A DNA stretch of 41,049 nt from Pectobacterium fontis. GTDB taxonomy: Bacteria > Pseudomonadota > Gammaproteobacteria > Enterobacterales > Enterobacteriaceae. Location: NCBI RefSeq assembly GCF_000803215.1, contig NZ_JSXC01000041.1:1-41049 (forward strand), written 5' to 3'. Below, piece after piece: positions 17,211 to 29,368 of the stretch; positions within the stretch are counted from its first letter, which is position 1; each line of letters opens with the position of its first letter. The notes beneath the pieces are model-generated. The model saw nothing but the letters and a program-made list of their open reading frames with translations, was not told the origin of the DNA and did not search any database. The translations under genes were made by a program, and so were the position numbers.

Positions 17211-18880
17211 TGAATCGTATGGTTAAGCTGTTCATCGGTGTATGGTTGTTGCTGGCAGGCACGGCGTGGGCAGCCAATCTGTCAGACATCAAGGTGGATA
17301 ATGCGTCAGGTCAGGCGACGGTGCGCTTGAGCTTTAGCGGCCAGCCTATTTATGCTTTTTTCCCGCTCAGCAACCCCGCCAGAGTCGTGATCGATATTCG
17401 GCAGACTGGCGTCATTCAGGGGCTGCCGCTGGATTTTAGCGGGCAAAATCTGATTAAACGTGTGCGCACCAGCAATGCGCAAGACGCACAAAGTCTGCGT
17501 TTGGTACTGGATTTGACTCAGGCGGCTAAAACGCGAGCGGTGACGCAAAAAGAAGGATCGGGTTACGTTGTTGTCTTCACTATCACTGGCGATCAGGCGA
17601 AAGCGGTACAGGTCTCAGCGCCTCCGGCGTCACGTCAACAAAATCGTGCACCGGTAGAACCCGCGAAGAATCCGTTTACTAACAAACCCGCGGTTGCTGT
17701 GAATACTAGCCAAGTTCCGGCACGACAGAGTAATGAGCGGATTGTTGTGGCGATTGATGCCGGCCACGGGGGGCAGGATCCCGGCGCCATTGGCACGAAC
17801 GGATTACGCGAGAAAAATGTCACCATTTCTATCGCCCGCAAGCTACAGGTCTTGCTGAATAGCGATCCGGCCTTTAAAGGTGTGCTGACGCGCGATGGCG
17901 ACTACTTTATCTCCGTTATGGGGCGTTCGGATGTGGCGCGTAAACAGGGCGCGAACCTGTTAGTGTCGATTCATGCGGATGCCGCGCCGAACCGCAATGC
18001 CAAAGGGGCGTCGGTTTGGGTACTGTCCAACCGCCGTGCGAACAGCGAAATGGCAAACTGGCTGGAGCAGCATGAGAAACAGTCTGAGCTGTTAGGCGGC
18101 GCAGGCGATCTGCTGGCGAACAGCAGCGCGGATCCTTACCTCAGTCAGGCGGTGCTGGATTTACAGTTTGGTCATTCCCAGCGCGTCGGGTATGACGTAG
18201 CGACTAAGGTGCTGCGTGAGCTACAGCGCGTCGGCGGGTTGCATAAGCGCCGCCCTGAACACGCCAGTCTGGGCGTCTTGCGCTCGCCAGATATTCCTTC
18301 TCTGCTGGTGGAAACCGGGTTTATCACTAATGTTTCAGAAGAACGGTTATTGGGGAGTGACGACTATCAGGAAAAACTCGCCAATGCGATTTATCAGGGA
18401 TTGAGAAGCTATTTCCAGACGCACCCGATGCAATCTGTTCCCAAAAATCCCCTCCCAAAGCAGGAAAACCGCCCACAACAGTCGGCGGCAAGTGATAGAG
18501 AAGCTCCCGGCCGTAACATCACCGGTGCGAAAGCGAGTGCCGGTAGCTCGCGTCATACGGTTGAACGTGGAGAAACGCTTTCCTCCATTGCCAGACGTTA
18601 TGGCGTCAGTCTCGCAGCCATGCGTGAGGTGAATAAGCTGAACAAGGATATCGTCTGGGTGGGGCAACGGTTGAATATTCCCGCGACAGGCGTGAAGCAA
18701 ACAGCATCAACGCCTGTGCCCAAAAAGGCAGCACCGGTGAAGCATAAGGTCGTAAAGGGTGATAGCCTGAGTGCGATTGCTACGCGTTACGGTGTCAGTA
18801 TGAAAGAGATTCAGCAGGCGAATAATATGCGTTCCGGTACGGTACAACTGGGGCAAACGCTGATTATTCCATCCGCTTGA
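17207..18880 (+). CDS. amiB: N-acetylmuramoyl-L-alanine amidase AmiB
   Basis: The protein has 557 residues, longer than the roughly 445 of E. coli AmiB. A Sec signal (1-22, ending TAWA) is followed by an AMIN domain (about 24-130) that directs it to the septum. A linker leads to an Amidase_3 catalytic domain with zinc ligands His187 ([10 protein letters not shown]), Glu202 and His256 (SIHADA) and catalytic Glu369 (LVETGF). Two LysM peptidoglycan-binding repeats follow at about 449-492 and 512-555. It cleaves septal peptidoglycan during daughter-cell separation and in E. coli is activated by EnvC. The ATG at 17207 overlaps the tsaE stop; a second ATG at 17210 is possible. Confidence 0.96.
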   Translation: MMNRMVKLFIGVWLLLAGTAWAANLSDIKVDNASGQATVRLSFSGQPIYAFFPLSNPARVVIDIRQTGVIQGLPLDFSGQNLIKRVRTSNAQDAQSLRLVLDLTQAAKTRAVTQKEGSGYVVVFTITGDQAKAVQVSAPPASRQQNRAPVEPAKNPFTNKPAVAVNTSQVPARQSNERIVVAIDAGHGGQDPGAIGTNGLREKNVTISIARKLQVLLNSDPAFKGVLTRDGDYFISVMGRSDVARKQGANLLVSIHADAAPNRNAKGASVWVLSNRRANSEMANWLEQHEKQSELLGGAGDLLANSSADPYLSQAVLDLQFGHSQRVGYDVATKVLRELQRVGGLHKRRPEHASLGVLRSPDIPSLLVETGFITNVSEERLLGSDDYQEKLANAIYQGLRSYFQTHPMQSVPKNPLPKQENRPQQSAASDREAPGRNITGAKASAGSSRHTVERGETLSSIARRYGVSLAAMREVNKLNKDIVWVGQRLNIPATGVKQTASTPVPKKAAPVKHKVVKGDSLSAIATRYGVSMKEIQQANNMRSGTVQLGQTLIIPSA

Positions 18881-18931
18881 TGTTTCATGCTGATGATGTC
18901 GATAGATTGAGGATAGCAAGAGGGATACGCC

Positions 18932-20896
18932 ATGCCGATTCAGGTGCTGCCCCCGCAGTTGGCTAACCAGATCGCCGCCGGAGAAGTGGTTGAACGCCCA
19001 GCTTCGGTCGTGAAAGAGCTGGTGGAAAACAGTCTGGATGCAGGCGCGACCCGGATTGATATCGATATTGAACGCGGCGGCGCGAAGCTGATCCGCATTC
19101 GTGACAATGGGTCTGGCATCGGCAAGGATGAACTCACGCTGGCGCTGGCGCGTCATGCGACCAGTAAAATCGCCACGCTTGACGATCTGGAAGCCATCGT
19201 CAGTATGGGGTTTCGCGGCGAAGCGCTGGCGAGTATCAGTTCCGTTTCCCGTTTAACCCTGACATCACGCACTGCCGAACAATCCGAGGCCTGGCAGGCT
19301 TACGCCGAAGGGCGCGATATGGCGGTGACGGTCAAGCCTGCCGCCCATCCTGTCGGCACCACGCTGGAAGTGCTGGATCTGTTTTATAACACCCCCGCCC
19401 GCCGTAAATTTATGCGCACGGAAAAAACCGAATTCACTCATATTGATGAGGTGGTGCGCCGCATCGCGTTGGCGCGTTTCGATGTCGCCATTACGCTGCA
19501 TCATAACGGTAAGCTGATGCGGCAGTATCGTGCGGCACCGGATAAAAGCCAATATGAGCGTCGCTTGAGCAGCATTTGCGGTACGACATTCTTACAGCAT
19601 GCGCTCGCGGTGTCATGGCAGCACGGCGATCTCACCATCCATGGCTGGGTGGCCGATCCGGTTGGCGCGAAACAGTTACCCGATATGCAGTACTGCTATG
19701 TGAATCAGCGTATGATGCGCGACCGGCTGATTAATCATGCGATCCGTCAGGCTTATCAGGACCAGCTTAGCGACGAGCAGCAGCCCGCCTATGTCTTGTA
19801 TTTGGAAATCGATCCGCATCAGGTTGATGTGAATGTACATCCTGCCAAACATGAGGTGCGGTTTCATCAGGCGCGGTTGGTACATGATTTTATCTATCAG
19901 GCCGTGATGACCGTTTTGCAACAGGCATCTGCGCCGGGGCTGGGGATGTCGGAGCCGGAAACCGGGAAATCCGTGCAATGGCAGCAGGAAAATCGTCCGG
20001 CCGCAGGGGAAAACCATTTTGCCCAACCCTCACGTACCAGCAATAGTGGTAACGCGCCGCGTACTGGTCAGGCGCGGGAATCTGCGTATTCCGGCTATCA
20101 GCCGGAGAATCCGTATCAGAAAAAGCAGGGCGATCTGTATAAGGCGTTGCTGCAACCGACGGATAACGTACCCGATACAACCCCGCCGTCGGGCGAACGG
20201 GTTCCTGTGTCACCGAATATCGCTACTGTGTCGGATGTGGCTGTGCCACCCACGGCATTGCATGATGTATCCCCGAATCGGACTACTCAGCCACGCCCGT
20301 TGGCTGAGTCACCGCTGGAAAGCCAATCGAATGGTTTTGGTCGGGTATTGGCGGTGTATCCACCGTGCTACGCGCTGTTGGAGTTCCATAAGGGGTTAGC
20401 GATGTTATCGCTCTGCGTCGCTGAACGTTATCTGAAAGCGGTACAACTGACTCCGACGGAAGAGGGATTACGGGCGCAACCGTTACTGATTCCCCAGCGC
20501 CTGACGCTGAGTAAATCTGAACTAAACATTTTGTTGACCCATCACGCTTTGCTAGCGCGTTTTGGTATTGATGTCTTGGTGGAGTCACAGCGTGCCACGT
20601 TGCGTGCCGTACCTTTACCATTGCGCCAACAAAATTTACAAAACTTGATCTCCGAACTGATAGGCTATCTGGCCGATTATCAGACGGTTGAGACACAGCA
20701 GGTGGAACCCGGCGCGTTGGCGTCGTGGATGGCGACGCGATTGCAGAGCGATCAGGAACACTGGAACCATTCTCAGGCCATACAATTACTGGCGGATGTT
20801 GAGCGGCTTTGCCCGCAACTGGCGAAAGCGCCGCCGTCTGAACTTTTATATATGATGGACATCCATGATGCCATCCAGGCTTTACAGCATGAATGA
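18932..20896 (+). CDS. mutL: DNA mismatch repair protein MutL
   Basis: The protein has 654 residues, somewhat longer than E. coli MutL (615), mostly because of a long Pro/Ser/Gln-rich linker (about 335-455). The N-terminal GHKL ATPase has [34 protein letters not shown] and FYNTPAR. The C-terminal dimerisation domain lacks the DQHA endonuclease motif, as expected for a species using MutH and Dam. MutL couples MutS recognition to MutH and UvrD. AGAGGG precedes the ATG. The last 8 bases overlap miaA. Confidence 0.98.
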   Translation: MPIQVLPPQLANQIAAGEVVERPASVVKELVENSLDAGATRIDIDIERGGAKLIRIRDNGSGIGKDELTLALARHATSKIATLDDLEAIVSMGFRGEALASISSVSRLTLTSRTAEQSEAWQAYAEGRDMAVTVKPAAHPVGTTLEVLDLFYNTPARRKFMRTEKTEFTHIDEVVRRIALARFDVAITLHHNGKLMRQYRAAPDKSQYERRLSSICGTTFLQHALAVSWQHGDLTIHGWVADPVGAKQLPDMQYCYVNQRMMRDRLINHAIRQAYQDQLSDEQQPAYVLYLEIDPHQVDVNVHPAKHEVRFHQARLVHDFIYQAVMTVLQQASAPGLGMSEPETGKSVQWQQENRPAAGENHFAQPSRTSNSGNAPRTGQARESAYSGYQPENPYQKKQGDLYKALLQPTDNVPDTTPPSGERVPVSPNIATVSDVAVPPTALHDVSPNRTTQPRPLAESPLESQSNGFGRVLAVYPPCYALLEFHKGLAMLSLCVAERYLKAVQLTPTEEGLRAQPLLIPQRLTLSKSELNILLTHHALLARFGIDVLVESQRATLRAVPLPLRQQNLQNLISELIGYLADYQTVETQQVEPGALASWMATRLQSDQEHWNHSQAIQLLADVERLCPQLAKAPPSELLYMMDIHDAIQALQHE

Positions 20897-21839
20897 TGTA
20901 GAAAACGTGTCGTTGCCGCCCGCCATTTTTATCATGGGGCCGACGGCGTCAGGAAAAACGGCATTGGCGATGGCGTTACGAGAATATTTGCCCGTAGAGT
21001 TGATTAGCGTGGATTCCGCCCTCATCTATAAAGGGATGGATATCGGGACGGCGAAGCCCAGTGCGGAAGAGCTAGCGCAGGCGCCGCATCGGTTAATCGA
21101 CATTCTCGATCCGGCTGAATCTTATTCTGCGGCCGATTTTCGCCGCGATGCGCTACGTGAGATGGCAGACATTACTGCTGCCGGGCGTATTCCCCTGCTG
21201 GTAGGGGGGACGATGCTGTATTTTAAGGCACTGCTGGAGGGGCTTTCTCCTCTGCCTTCAGCCGATGCTGCTGTGCGTCAACGCATTGAAGAACAGGCAA
21301 AAGACATCGGCTGGGAAGCGATGCATCGACAGCTTAGCGAGATTGATCCCGTTGCGGCAATTCGGATTCATCCAAATGATCCGCAGAGACTCTCGCGAGC
21401 ACTGGAAGTTTTTTTCGTTTCAGGTAACACTTTAACTGAACTGACAAAAACGTCTGGCGACGCGCTGCCTTATCAGGTTCATCAGTTTGCTATCGCCCCG
21501 GCGACGCGTGAATTGTTGCATCAGCGAATTGAACAGCGTTTTCACCAGATGTTGGCGGCGGATTTTGAGACAGAAGCCCGGTTATTGTTTGCCCGGCGCG
21601 ACCTTCATACGGATATGCCCTCTATTCGTTGCGTTGGTTATCGCCAGATGTGGTCATATTTATCCGGTGAAATTGATTACGATGACATGGTTTATCGGGG
21701 AATTTGCGCGACGCGTCAGTTAGCGAAGCGGCAAATGACCTGGCTACGCGGTTGGGATGATGTCTGCTGGCTGGATAGCGAAAAACCGACTGAAGCACTC
21801 GACAAGGTGATACAAGTCGTTCGTGCACAGCTTTGTTAG
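20889..21839 (+). CDS. miaA: tRNA dimethylallyltransferase
   Basis: The protein has 316 residues from the ATG at 20889 ([24 protein letters not shown]). I chose this over the upstream frame extension to 20865 because it matches the family start and gives an 8-base overlap with the mutL stop. The P-loop [39 protein letters not shown] and the C-terminal [14 protein letters not shown] are present. It transfers dimethylallyl to A37 of UNN-decoding tRNAs (i6A), the precursor of ms2i6A. Confidence 0.98.
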   Translation: MNDVENVSLPPAIFIMGPTASGKTALAMALREYLPVELISVDSALIYKGMDIGTAKPSAEELAQAPHRLIDILDPAESYSAADFRRDALREMADITAAGRIPLLVGGTMLYFKALLEGLSPLPSADAAVRQRIEEQAKDIGWEAMHRQLSEIDPVAAIRIHPNDPQRLSRALEVFFVSGNTLTELTKTSGDALPYQVHQFAIAPATRELLHQRIEQRFHQMLAADFETEARLLFARRDLHTDMPSIRCVGYRQMWSYLSGEIDYDDMVYRGICATRQLAKRQMTWLRGWDDVCWLDSEKPTEALDKVIQVVRAQLC

Positions 21840-21957
21840 TGCATAGGTTGGGTGATTGTGTACAATCGGTGAGTCTCAGCGTGCAAGTTTTTACACCGTT
21901 ATTTTAGAACCGCAGGGTTCTTTGTTACAAACAACATACAAATAAGGAAAATATAGA

Positions 21958-22257
21958 ATGGCTAAGGGGCAATCTTTGCAAGATCCGTTCTTGAACGCTT
22001 TGCGTCGTGAACGTGTTCCGGTTTCGATTTATTTGGTGAACGGTATTAAGCTGCAAGGTCAGATCGAATCTTTCGATCAGTTCGTGATTTTGTTGAAAAA
22101 CACAGTCAGTCAGATGGTTTATAAGCACGCCATCTCTACCGTTGTTCCCTCTCGCCCAGTGTCTCACCATAGCAACAATCCAGGCGGCAGCAACAATTAT
22201 CACGGTAACAACACGACAGCTTCACAGCAGTCGCAGGATGCTGATGACGCCGAATAA
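21958..22257 (+). CDS. hfq: RNA chaperone Hfq
   Basis: The protein has 99 residues. The Sm-like core (1-66) is essentially identical to E. coli, with [29 protein letters not shown] and the Sm2 motif [14 protein letters not shown]. The C-terminal tail is Asn/Ser/His-rich and ends in acidic DADDAE, the auto-inhibitory acidic tip. It binds U-rich 3' ends and ARN motifs to pair small RNAs with mRNAs. AAGGAAAA precedes the ATG. The 118-base spacer after miaA contains a -10-like TACAAT at 21861-21866, so a promoter internal to the long operon is likely. Confidence 0.98.
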   Translation: MAKGQSLQDPFLNALRRERVPVSIYLVNGIKLQGQIESFDQFVILLKNTVSQMVYKHAISTVVPSRPVSHHSNNPGGSNNYHGNNTTASQQSQDADDAE

Positions 22258-22272
22258 GGCGTATTGTCAATT

Positions 22273-22329
22273 CACCACGGCGCGGGAGATCTGGACGCCT
22301 TGCTCGGCTCCTTCGCTGTGGTGTTTTTT
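22273..22329 (+). terminator. Terminator/attenuator between hfq and hflX
   Basis: CACCACGGCG (22273-22282) pairs (one G-T) with CGCTGTGGTG (22314-22323), with a GGAG/CTCC inner helix, followed by TTTTTT (22324-22329). It should release many transcripts after hfq while allowing readthrough into hflXKC. Confidence 0.7.
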
Positions 22330-22351
22330 GCTCGTTTGAGAGGTTACTCGC

Positions 22352-23632
22352 TTGTTTGACCGTTATGAATCAGGTGAACGGGCCATATTAGTTCATATTT
22401 TCTTTTCGCAAGAAAGAGATACGGAAGATCTGCTGGAGTTCGAATCTCTGGTTTCTTCTGCGGGTATCGAATCTTTGCAGGTGGTTACGGGGAGCCGAAA
22501 GGCACCTCACCCCAAGTATTTTGTCGGGGAAGGCAAAGCCGAAGAAATTGCTCAGGCAGTAAAAGAAACGGGTGCGTTTGTTGTGCTGTTTGATCATGCG
22601 CTGACGCCTGCTCAGGAACGTAATCTGGAGCGGTTGTGTGAGTGCCGGGTGATTGATCGTACCGGACTGATTTTAGATATTTTTGCCCAACGTGCGCGTA
22701 CTCACGAGGGGAAATTACAGGTAGAACTGGCACAGTTGCGCCACCTCGCGACCCGACTGGTTCGCGGCTGGACGCACCTTGAACGCCAGAAAGGCGGGAT
22801 CGGTTTGCGTGGCCCGGGTGAAACCCAGCTTGAAACCGACCGTCGTTTATTACGTAACCGTATCACTCAGATACTGTCGCGTCTCGAACGGGTAGAAAAA
22901 CAGCGTGAACAGGGGCGACGGTCGCGGGTTCGCGCCGATGTTCCTACCGTGTCGCTGGTGGGCTATACCAATGCGGGTAAATCCACGCTGTTTAACACGA
23001 TTACATCGGCGGGTGTTTATGCTGCCGATCAGTTATTTGCCACACTGGATCCAACATTGCGCCGCATTCAAGTGGATGATGTCGGAGATACGGTGCTGGC
23101 GGATACCGTAGGTTTTATCCGGCAGTTACCCCATGATTTGGTGGCTGCGTTTAAGGCTACACTACAGGAAACACGCCAGGCCTCGTTGTTGTTGCACGTT
23201 GTTGATGCCGCCGATCCTCGTCTTGACGAGAACATCGAGGCGGTCAATGACGTACTGGCGGAAATTGAGGCGGATGAAATACCTGCGCTGTTGGTAATGA
23301 ACAAAATTGATATGCTGGATGATTTCGTTCCGCGTATCGATCGCAACGAAGAGAATCTACCGGTACGGGTCTGGCTTTCAGCACAGACTGGCGACGGTAT
23401 TCCGTTGCTATTTCAGGCATTGACTGAGCGGCTTTCCGGGGAAATCGCGCAATATACCTTGCATCTTCCCCCGCAGGCAGGACGCTTGCGTAGTCGTTTT
23501 TACCAGCTTCAGGCAATAGAAAAAGAATGGATTGAAGAGGATGGGCAAATTGGTTTGGTTATCCGTATGCCGATTGCTGACTGGTGCCGCCTCTGCAAAA
23601 AAGAGCAGGAACTGATGGACTATATTGTCTGA
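22352..23632 (+). CDS. hflX: Ribosome-splitting GTPase HflX
   Basis: The protein has 426 residues with a TTG start (MFDRYESGE), preceded by GAGAGG. The encoded N-terminus matches E. coli HflX. An N-terminal HflX domain carries [14 protein letters not shown] and the nucleotide-binding-site region [26 protein letters not shown] GTPase domain follows with G1 [15 protein letters not shown] and NKID. It splits stalled or hibernating 70S ribosomes, notably after heat shock. It lies between hfq and hflKC, the conserved enterobacterial order. Confidence 0.97.
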   Translation: MFDRYESGERAILVHIFFSQERDTEDLLEFESLVSSAGIESLQVVTGSRKAPHPKYFVGEGKAEEIAQAVKETGAFVVLFDHALTPAQERNLERLCECRVIDRTGLILDIFAQRARTHEGKLQVELAQLRHLATRLVRGWTHLERQKGGIGLRGPGETQLETDRRLLRNRITQILSRLERVEKQREQGRRSRVRADVPTVSLVGYTNAGKSTLFNTITSAGVYAADQLFATLDPTLRRIQVDDVGDTVLADTVGFIRQLPHDLVAAFKATLQETRQASLLLHVVDAADPRLDENIEAVNDVLAEIEADEIPALLVMNKIDMLDDFVPRIDRNEENLPVRVWLSAQTGDGIPLLFQALTERLSGEIAQYTLHLPPQAGRLRSRFYQLQAIEKEWIEEDGQIGLVIRMPIADWCRLCKKEQELMDYIV

Positions 23633-23729
23633 TTTGACTGGCAGAAACAGTCTGGCTGGCCGAAATAGTCTAACGGACTCTGGGATATTGAACCTGAAGA
23701 ACACCTATCATAAAGAATGGAGCTAAAAC

Positions 23730-24986
23730 ATGGCGTGGAATCAGCCCGGTAATAACGGACAAGACCGCGACCCGTGGGGGAGCAGCAATAATGGCGGCAA
23801 CTCTGGCGGAAATAATAATAAAGGTGGCCGAGATCAGGGGCCGCCGGATCTGGACGACATCTTCCGTAAACTGAGCAAAAAACTCGGCGAACTGGGTGGC
23901 GGAAAAGGTTCTGGCTCGAACAACAGCGGAAATCCTGGCGGCCCGGCACTGGGTGGTCGGATCGTCGGTATCGCTGCCGTCGCTGCGGTTGTCATCTGGG
24001 CTGCGACGGGTTTCTATACCATTAAAGAAGCGGAACGCGGTGTCGTCACGCGCTTTGGTAAATTCAGCCATTTAGTCGGGCCTGGTCTTAACTGGAAACC
24101 GACCTTCATTGACTCTGTTCGCGCGGTGAACGTCGAGTCGGTGCGTGAACTGGCAACGTCGGGCGTGATGCTGACGTCAGATGAAAACGTCGTGCGCGTT
24201 GAAATGAACGTGCAATACCGAGTTACTCAGCCAGAACAATATCTATTCAGTGTCACCAATGCTGATGACAGCCTGCGTCAGGCGACTGACAGTGCGCTGC
24301 GTGGCGTGATTGGTAAGTACACGATGGATAAAATTTTGACTGAAGGTCGTACCATTGTGCGTACGGATACCCAGCGCGTACTGGAAGAAACCGTTCGTCC
24401 GTACAACATGGGGATTACGCTGCTGGACGTCAACTTCCAGACCGCACGCCCCCCGGAAGAAGTGAAGGCCGCGTTTGATGATGCGATTGCCGCGCGTGAA
24501 AACGAACAGCAATATATTCGTGAAGCGGAAGCCTACGCGAACGAAGTGCAGCCGCGTGCCAACGGTCAGGCGCAACGTATTCTGGAAGAGTCACGCGCTT
24601 ATAAAACCCGTACTGTTCTGGAAGCTCAGGGTGAAGTTGCTCGCTTTGCTCGCGTCTTACCGGAATATAAAGCCGCACCGGAAATTACCCGTGAGCGTCT
24701 GTATATCGAAACGATGGAACGCGTGCTGAGCCAAACCCGTAAAGTGCTGGTCAATGACAAAGGGAGCAACCTGATGGTGCTGCCATTGGATCAGATGCTG
24801 CGTGGGCAAGGCGGTGAGAATACGCAAAACAATAATAGTGCCAGCGCGAGTCCACTGCGTTTGCCTAATAACAGCAGCGGTGCGCTCAATAGCAACCAGA
24901 CGCGCAGTAGCAACAATGGAAATATCATGGATCAGCGCAGAGCTAATGCGCAGCGTGATGACTTCACTCGAGTAGGGAGAGAATAA
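23730..24986 (+). CDS. hflK: FtsH-modulating membrane protein HflK
   Basis: The protein has 418 residues. The first ~75 are Gly/Asn-rich and cytosolic (NNGGNSGGNNNKGG). A single membrane helix (about 80-98) follows, then an SPFH/Band-7 domain (FYTIKEAERGVVTRFGKF) and a long periplasmic coiled coil (IREAEAYANEVQPRANGQAQRI). The C-terminal tail is Asn/Ser-rich. With HflC it forms the large cage around FtsH hexamers and restrains proteolysis of membrane proteins. GGAG precedes the ATG, and hflC follows after three bases. Confidence 0.98.
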   Translation: MAWNQPGNNGQDRDPWGSSNNGGNSGGNNNKGGRDQGPPDLDDIFRKLSKKLGELGGGKGSGSNNSGNPGGPALGGRIVGIAAVAAVVIWAATGFYTIKEAERGVVTRFGKFSHLVGPGLNWKPTFIDSVRAVNVESVRELATSGVMLTSDENVVRVEMNVQYRVTQPEQYLFSVTNADDSLRQATDSALRGVIGKYTMDKILTEGRTIVRTDTQRVLEETVRPYNMGITLLDVNFQTARPPEEVKAAFDDAIAARENEQQYIREAEAYANEVQPRANGQAQRILEESRAYKTRTVLEAQGEVARFARVLPEYKAAPEITRERLYIETMERVLSQTRKVLVNDKGSNLMVLPLDQMLRGQGGENTQNNNSASASPLRLPNNSSGALNSNQTRSSNNGNIMDQRRANAQRDDFTRVGRE

Positions 24987-24989
24987 TCG

Positions 24990-25985
24990 ATGCGTAAGCC
25001 CTTACTATTTATCCTGATTCTGGTACTGATGGTGGTCTATGCGTCACTGTTTGTGGTGCAGGAAGGCCAGCGCGGCATTGTGATGCGTTTTGGCAAAGTA
25101 TTGCGTGATGATGACAATAAACCGCTGATTTATGCGCCGGGATTGCAGTTCAAGATTCCGTTTATCGACTCAGTGAAAATGCTGGATGCACGTATCCAGA
25201 CGATGGAAAATCAGGCTGACCGTTTTATTACTAAAGAGCAGAAAGACCTGATTGTCGATTCCTATCTGAAATGGCGTATCAGCGACTTCAGCCGTTACTA
25301 TCTGGCTACGGGCGGTGGCGACATTTCTCAGGCTGAAGTCCTGCTGAAACGTAAATTCAGTGACCGTCTGCGTTCCGAGATTGGTCGTCTGGATGTAAAA
25401 GGCATTGTGACCGACTCGCGTGGACAACTGATGTCTGACGTGCGCGAAGCGCTGAATACCGGTACGGGGGAAACGACCGAGGCCGATAATGCGATTGCTT
25501 CTGCTGCGGCACGCGTTGAGAAAGAGACGACGAGTAACGAGCCTCACATCAACCCTAACAGTATGGCTGCGCTGGGTATTCAGGTTATCGATGTGCGTAT
25601 CAAGCAAATCAACCTGCCAACTGAAGTCTCTGACGCTATTTATCAACGTATGCGTGCAGAGCGTGAAGCGGTAGCGCGTCGCCACCGTTCGCAAGGTCAG
25701 GAAGAAGCGGAAAAACTGAAAGCGACGGCAGACTATGAAGTGACCCGTACGCTGGCCGAAGCGGAACGCCAGGGGCGTATCACTCGTGGTGAAGGGGATG
25801 CCGAAGCGGCGAAACTGTTTGCTAACGCATTCAGCGAAGATCCTGATTTCTACGCTTTCGTTCGTAGCCTGCGCGCGTACGAAAGCAGCTTCAATAATAA
25901 TCAGGACGTCATGGTTCTTAGCCCGGATAGTGACTTCTTCCGCTACATGAAGTCACCAGACAGCAGTATGGCACCACGTCGCTGA
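24990..25985 (+). CDS. hflC: FtsH-modulating membrane protein HflC
   Basis: The protein has 331 residues (E. coli 334). An N-terminal membrane anchor (about 4-22, LLFILILVLMVVYASLFVV) is followed by the SPFH domain (EGQRGIVMRFGKVLRD) and a coiled coil rich in Ala/Glu (RTLAEAERQGRITRGEGDAEAAKLFA). It is the partner of HflK in the FtsH complex, in the same operon 3 bases downstream with a GGGAGA ribosome binding site inside the end of hflK. It is the last gene before a strong terminator. Confidence 0.98.
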   Translation: MRKPLLFILILVLMVVYASLFVVQEGQRGIVMRFGKVLRDDDNKPLIYAPGLQFKIPFIDSVKMLDARIQTMENQADRFITKEQKDLIVDSYLKWRISDFSRYYLATGGGDISQAEVLLKRKFSDRLRSEIGRLDVKGIVTDSRGQLMSDVREALNTGTGETTEADNAIASAAARVEKETTSNEPHINPNSMAALGIQVIDVRIKQINLPTEVSDAIYQRMRAEREAVARRHRSQGQEEAEKLKATADYEVTRTLAEAERQGRITRGEGDAEAAKLFANAFSEDPDFYAFVRSLRAYESSFNNNQDVMVLSPDSDFFRYMKSPDSSMAPRR

Positions 25986-26010
25986 TCGTCATTAGCTGAC
26001 ATCGTTATCA

Positions 26011-26038
26011 AGCCCGGGTTATTCTCCGGGCTTTTTTT
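26011..26038 (+). terminator. Intrinsic terminator after hflC
   Basis: AGCCCGG (26011-26017) pairs with CCGGGCT (26026-26032) and is followed by a run of seven T. It closes the long nnr-hflC series. Confidence 0.9.
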
Positions 26039-26110
26039 GTGCCGTTTTCTGGCAGAGATCATGTAAAGGGTTTAGCCCCGTTTGTGCTTAGCGCGCGAAA
26101 AGAGGTTGTT

Positions 26111-26311
26111 ATGAATTCAACGATTTGGCTGGCGATTGGGCTGGTTTTGGTACTCGAAGGGCTGGGACCGCTGTTGTTTCCCCGTCTCTGGCGGCGGATG
26201 ATTTTGGGTATGGCGCAGTTGCCGGATACTATTTTGCGCCGTTTTGGCGGCGGAATAGTTGTTGCCGGCTGCGTGATCTACTACATGTTGCGTAGCCGCA
26301 TGGGCGGCTAA
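26111..26311 (+). CDS. yjeT: DUF2065 small inner-membrane protein YjeT
   Basis: The protein has 66 residues from the ATG at 26111 (MNSTIWLAIGLVLVLEGLGPL), which matches E. coli YjeT; the frame stays open upstream to 26039 but that part falls in the terminator region. There are two hydrophobic segments: residues 4-24, and 45-58 around RFGGGIVVAGCVIYYMLR. AGAGG lies upstream. It always sits between hflC and purA in enterobacteria. Its function is unknown. Confidence 0.93.
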   Translation: MNSTIWLAIGLVLVLEGLGPLLFPRLWRRMILGMAQLPDTILRRFGGGIVVAGCVIYYMLRSRMGG

Positions 26312-26329
26312 AATTAAGCAGAAAAATGT

Positions 26330-26345
26330 GCGCAATCGTGTGCTA
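26330..26345. promoter_or_regulatory. Weak PurR-like site upstream of purA
   Basis: GCGCAATCGTGTGCTA matches 11 of 16 positions of the PurR consensus ACGCAAACGTTTGCGT and lies 65 bases before the purA ATG. purA is a known PurR target in E. coli, which supports the assignment, but the match is modest. Confidence 0.4.
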
Positions 26346-26377
26346 AAAGTACTGAAAGCATCCAAGTGAGATGTTAG

Positions 26378-27709
<1,332 letters not shown>

Positions 27710-27737
27710 TTGCGTCCTAACGGTTGCGGCACAGATG

Positions 27738-27764
27738 AAAAAGGACGGGAATCCCGTCCTTTTT
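27738..27764. terminator. Bidirectional terminator between purA and mpl
   Basis: AAAAAGGACGGGA (27738-27750) pairs with TCCCGTCCTTTTT (27752-27764). The A-run on one side and T-run on the other let it end transcripts from both convergent genes. Confidence 0.9.
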
Positions 27765-27813
27765 GCTATTGAGGTTTAGCCGCCGCGGTGTGCATAACAA
27801 CGTCGTCCCCTCG

Positions 27814-29199
27814 TTATTCTTGCGCATGTTCCGCCTTCTGCGCTTTCTTCCTCAGGCCATCCAGTAGCTTATTGTGAATGTTGCTGAATCCGCCGTTGCT
27901 CATGACCAAAATGTGATCGCCAGGCTGCGCGGTCTTGACGATGTTTTCTACCAACGTGTCAATATCTGCACTCCAGTGAGCGGGCTGTACGCAGGCTTCC
28001 GCGACGTCTACCACCTGCCATGGAATATGCGCGGGCTGGAATAGGAAAACTTCATCGGCGCGGCCTAATGACGGTGCCAGTTCGTTTTTGCACATACCCA
28101 ATTTCATGGTGTTAGAACGAGGCTCAAGTACGGCCAGAATACGTGCGGTGCCGCCAACTTTGCTGCGTAACGCTGACAGCGTTGCCAGAATTGCGGTAGG
28201 GTGATGGGCAAAATCGTCATAAACGGCGACGCCATGCTCTGTACCACGTAGCTCAAGGCGACGGCGCGCGTTGATAAACCCGCCCAGCGCGCGGCAAGCA
28301 TCGGCGGGTAGCACGCCGACGTGGTGTGCCGCAGCAATCGCCATCAGTCCATTGTGCATGTTGTGTTCACCCACTAGCTTCCAGTGGACTTCACCGACGA
28401 GTGCATTGTTTAGGTAAACCTGATATTGGCTGGCATCGATCGCGACTTTCTGAGCACGCCACACGCCTTCTTCACCGACCAATTCCTGCTCGCTCCAGCA
28501 TCCCATTCCCATCACCTGTTTGAGGTTAAGATCGTTGGTGGGCAGGATGATCTTTCCACTGCCTGGCACCAGTCGTACAAGGTGGTGGAACTGTTTCTGA
28601 ATGGCTTTCAGATCGTCAAAGATATCGGCGTGATCGAACTCAAGATTGTTGAGCACCAGCGTTCTTGGGCAGTAATGGACGAACTTAGAGCGTTTGTCGA
28701 AGAACGCACAGTCATATTCATCGGCTTCGAGCACCATGAATGGGCTGTCACCCAGTCGTGCAGAAACGGTGAAATTGCCGGGAACGCCACCGATCACAAA
28801 GCCGGGCTGGTAGCCGCAATCTTCCAGGATCCAGGTAACCATTCCCGCCGTGGTGGTTTTGCCATGCGTTCCCGCGACGGCAATCACCCAGCGATCGCGT
28901 AGGACATAATCGTGCAACCACTGTGGGCCGGAAACATAAGGTAACCCCTGTTCCAGTACGGCCTCGACGCACGGGTTGCCACGCGTCATCGCGTTACCGA
29001 TGATGACTAAATCAGGAGCGGGGGTAAGCTGTGCCGGATCGTACCCCTGAATCAGCGTGATTCCCTGCTCTTCAAGTAAGGTACTCATGGGGGGATAAAC
29101 ATTTGCATCTGAGCCTGTGACGTCATGCCCCAGTGAGCGAGCCAGCAGGGCAAGGCCACCCATAAAGGTGCCACAGATACCTAAAATATGAATACGCAT
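27814..29199 (-). CDS. mpl: UDP-MurNAc:L-Ala-gamma-D-Glu-meso-DAP ligase (murein peptide ligase)
   Basis: The protein has 461 residues from the ATG at 29199 (MRIHILGICGTFMGGLALL). An upstream in-frame extension to 29232 is open but not conserved. It is a Mur ligase: N-terminal Rossmann GICGTFMGG, ATP-binding GTHGKTTT, the central EADEYDCAFFDKRSKF, and the C-terminal YDDFAHHPTAI and MSNGGF. It reattaches recycled murein tripeptide to UDP-MurNAc. It is divergent from fbp, as in E. coli. Confidence 0.97.
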   Translation of the reverse strand: MRIHILGICGTFMGGLALLARSLGHDVTGSDANVYPPMSTLLEEQGITLIQGYDPAQLTPAPDLVIIGNAMTRGNPCVEAVLEQGLPYVSGPQWLHDYVLRDRWVIAVAGTHGKTTTAGMVTWILEDCGYQPGFVIGGVPGNFTVSARLGDSPFMVLEADEYDCAFFDKRSKFVHYCPRTLVLNNLEFDHADIFDDLKAIQKQFHHLVRLVPGSGKIILPTNDLNLKQVMGMGCWSEQELVGEEGVWRAQKVAIDASQYQVYLNNALVGEVHWKLVGEHNMHNGLMAIAAAHHVGVLPADACRALGGFINARRRLELRGTEHGVAVYDDFAHHPTAILATLSALRSKVGGTARILAVLEPRSNTMKLGMCKNELAPSLGRADEVFLFQPAHIPWQVVDVAEACVQPAHWSADIDTLVENIVKTAQPGDHILVMSNGGFSNIHNKLLDGLRKKAQKAEHAQE

Positions 29200-29306
29200 A
29201 CATTTTCCATCTTCACAGTGAGTCTGCGTCACATTCTAACGCTATGAATCCGCCATAAGAAATGGATTTGACTAGGTACTCACTTTCTCTTTGGGCTACA
29301 CTGCAT

Positions 29307-29322
29307 GCGCAAACGTTGGCGG
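29307..29322. promoter_or_regulatory. PurR/LacI-family-like operator upstream of fbp
   Basis: GCGCAAACGTTGGCGG has the palindromic core AACGTT and matches 13 of 16 positions of the PurR consensus ACGCAAACGTTTGCGT. It sits 46 bases before the fbp ATG, just downstream of a -10-like TACACT (29297-29302), which would suit repression. It could also serve another LacI-family regulator. Confidence 0.5.
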
Positions 29323-29368
29323 TGTAGAAACGAAACCGCTTTTCATCCGTAGATTCTGGAATAGTGTT

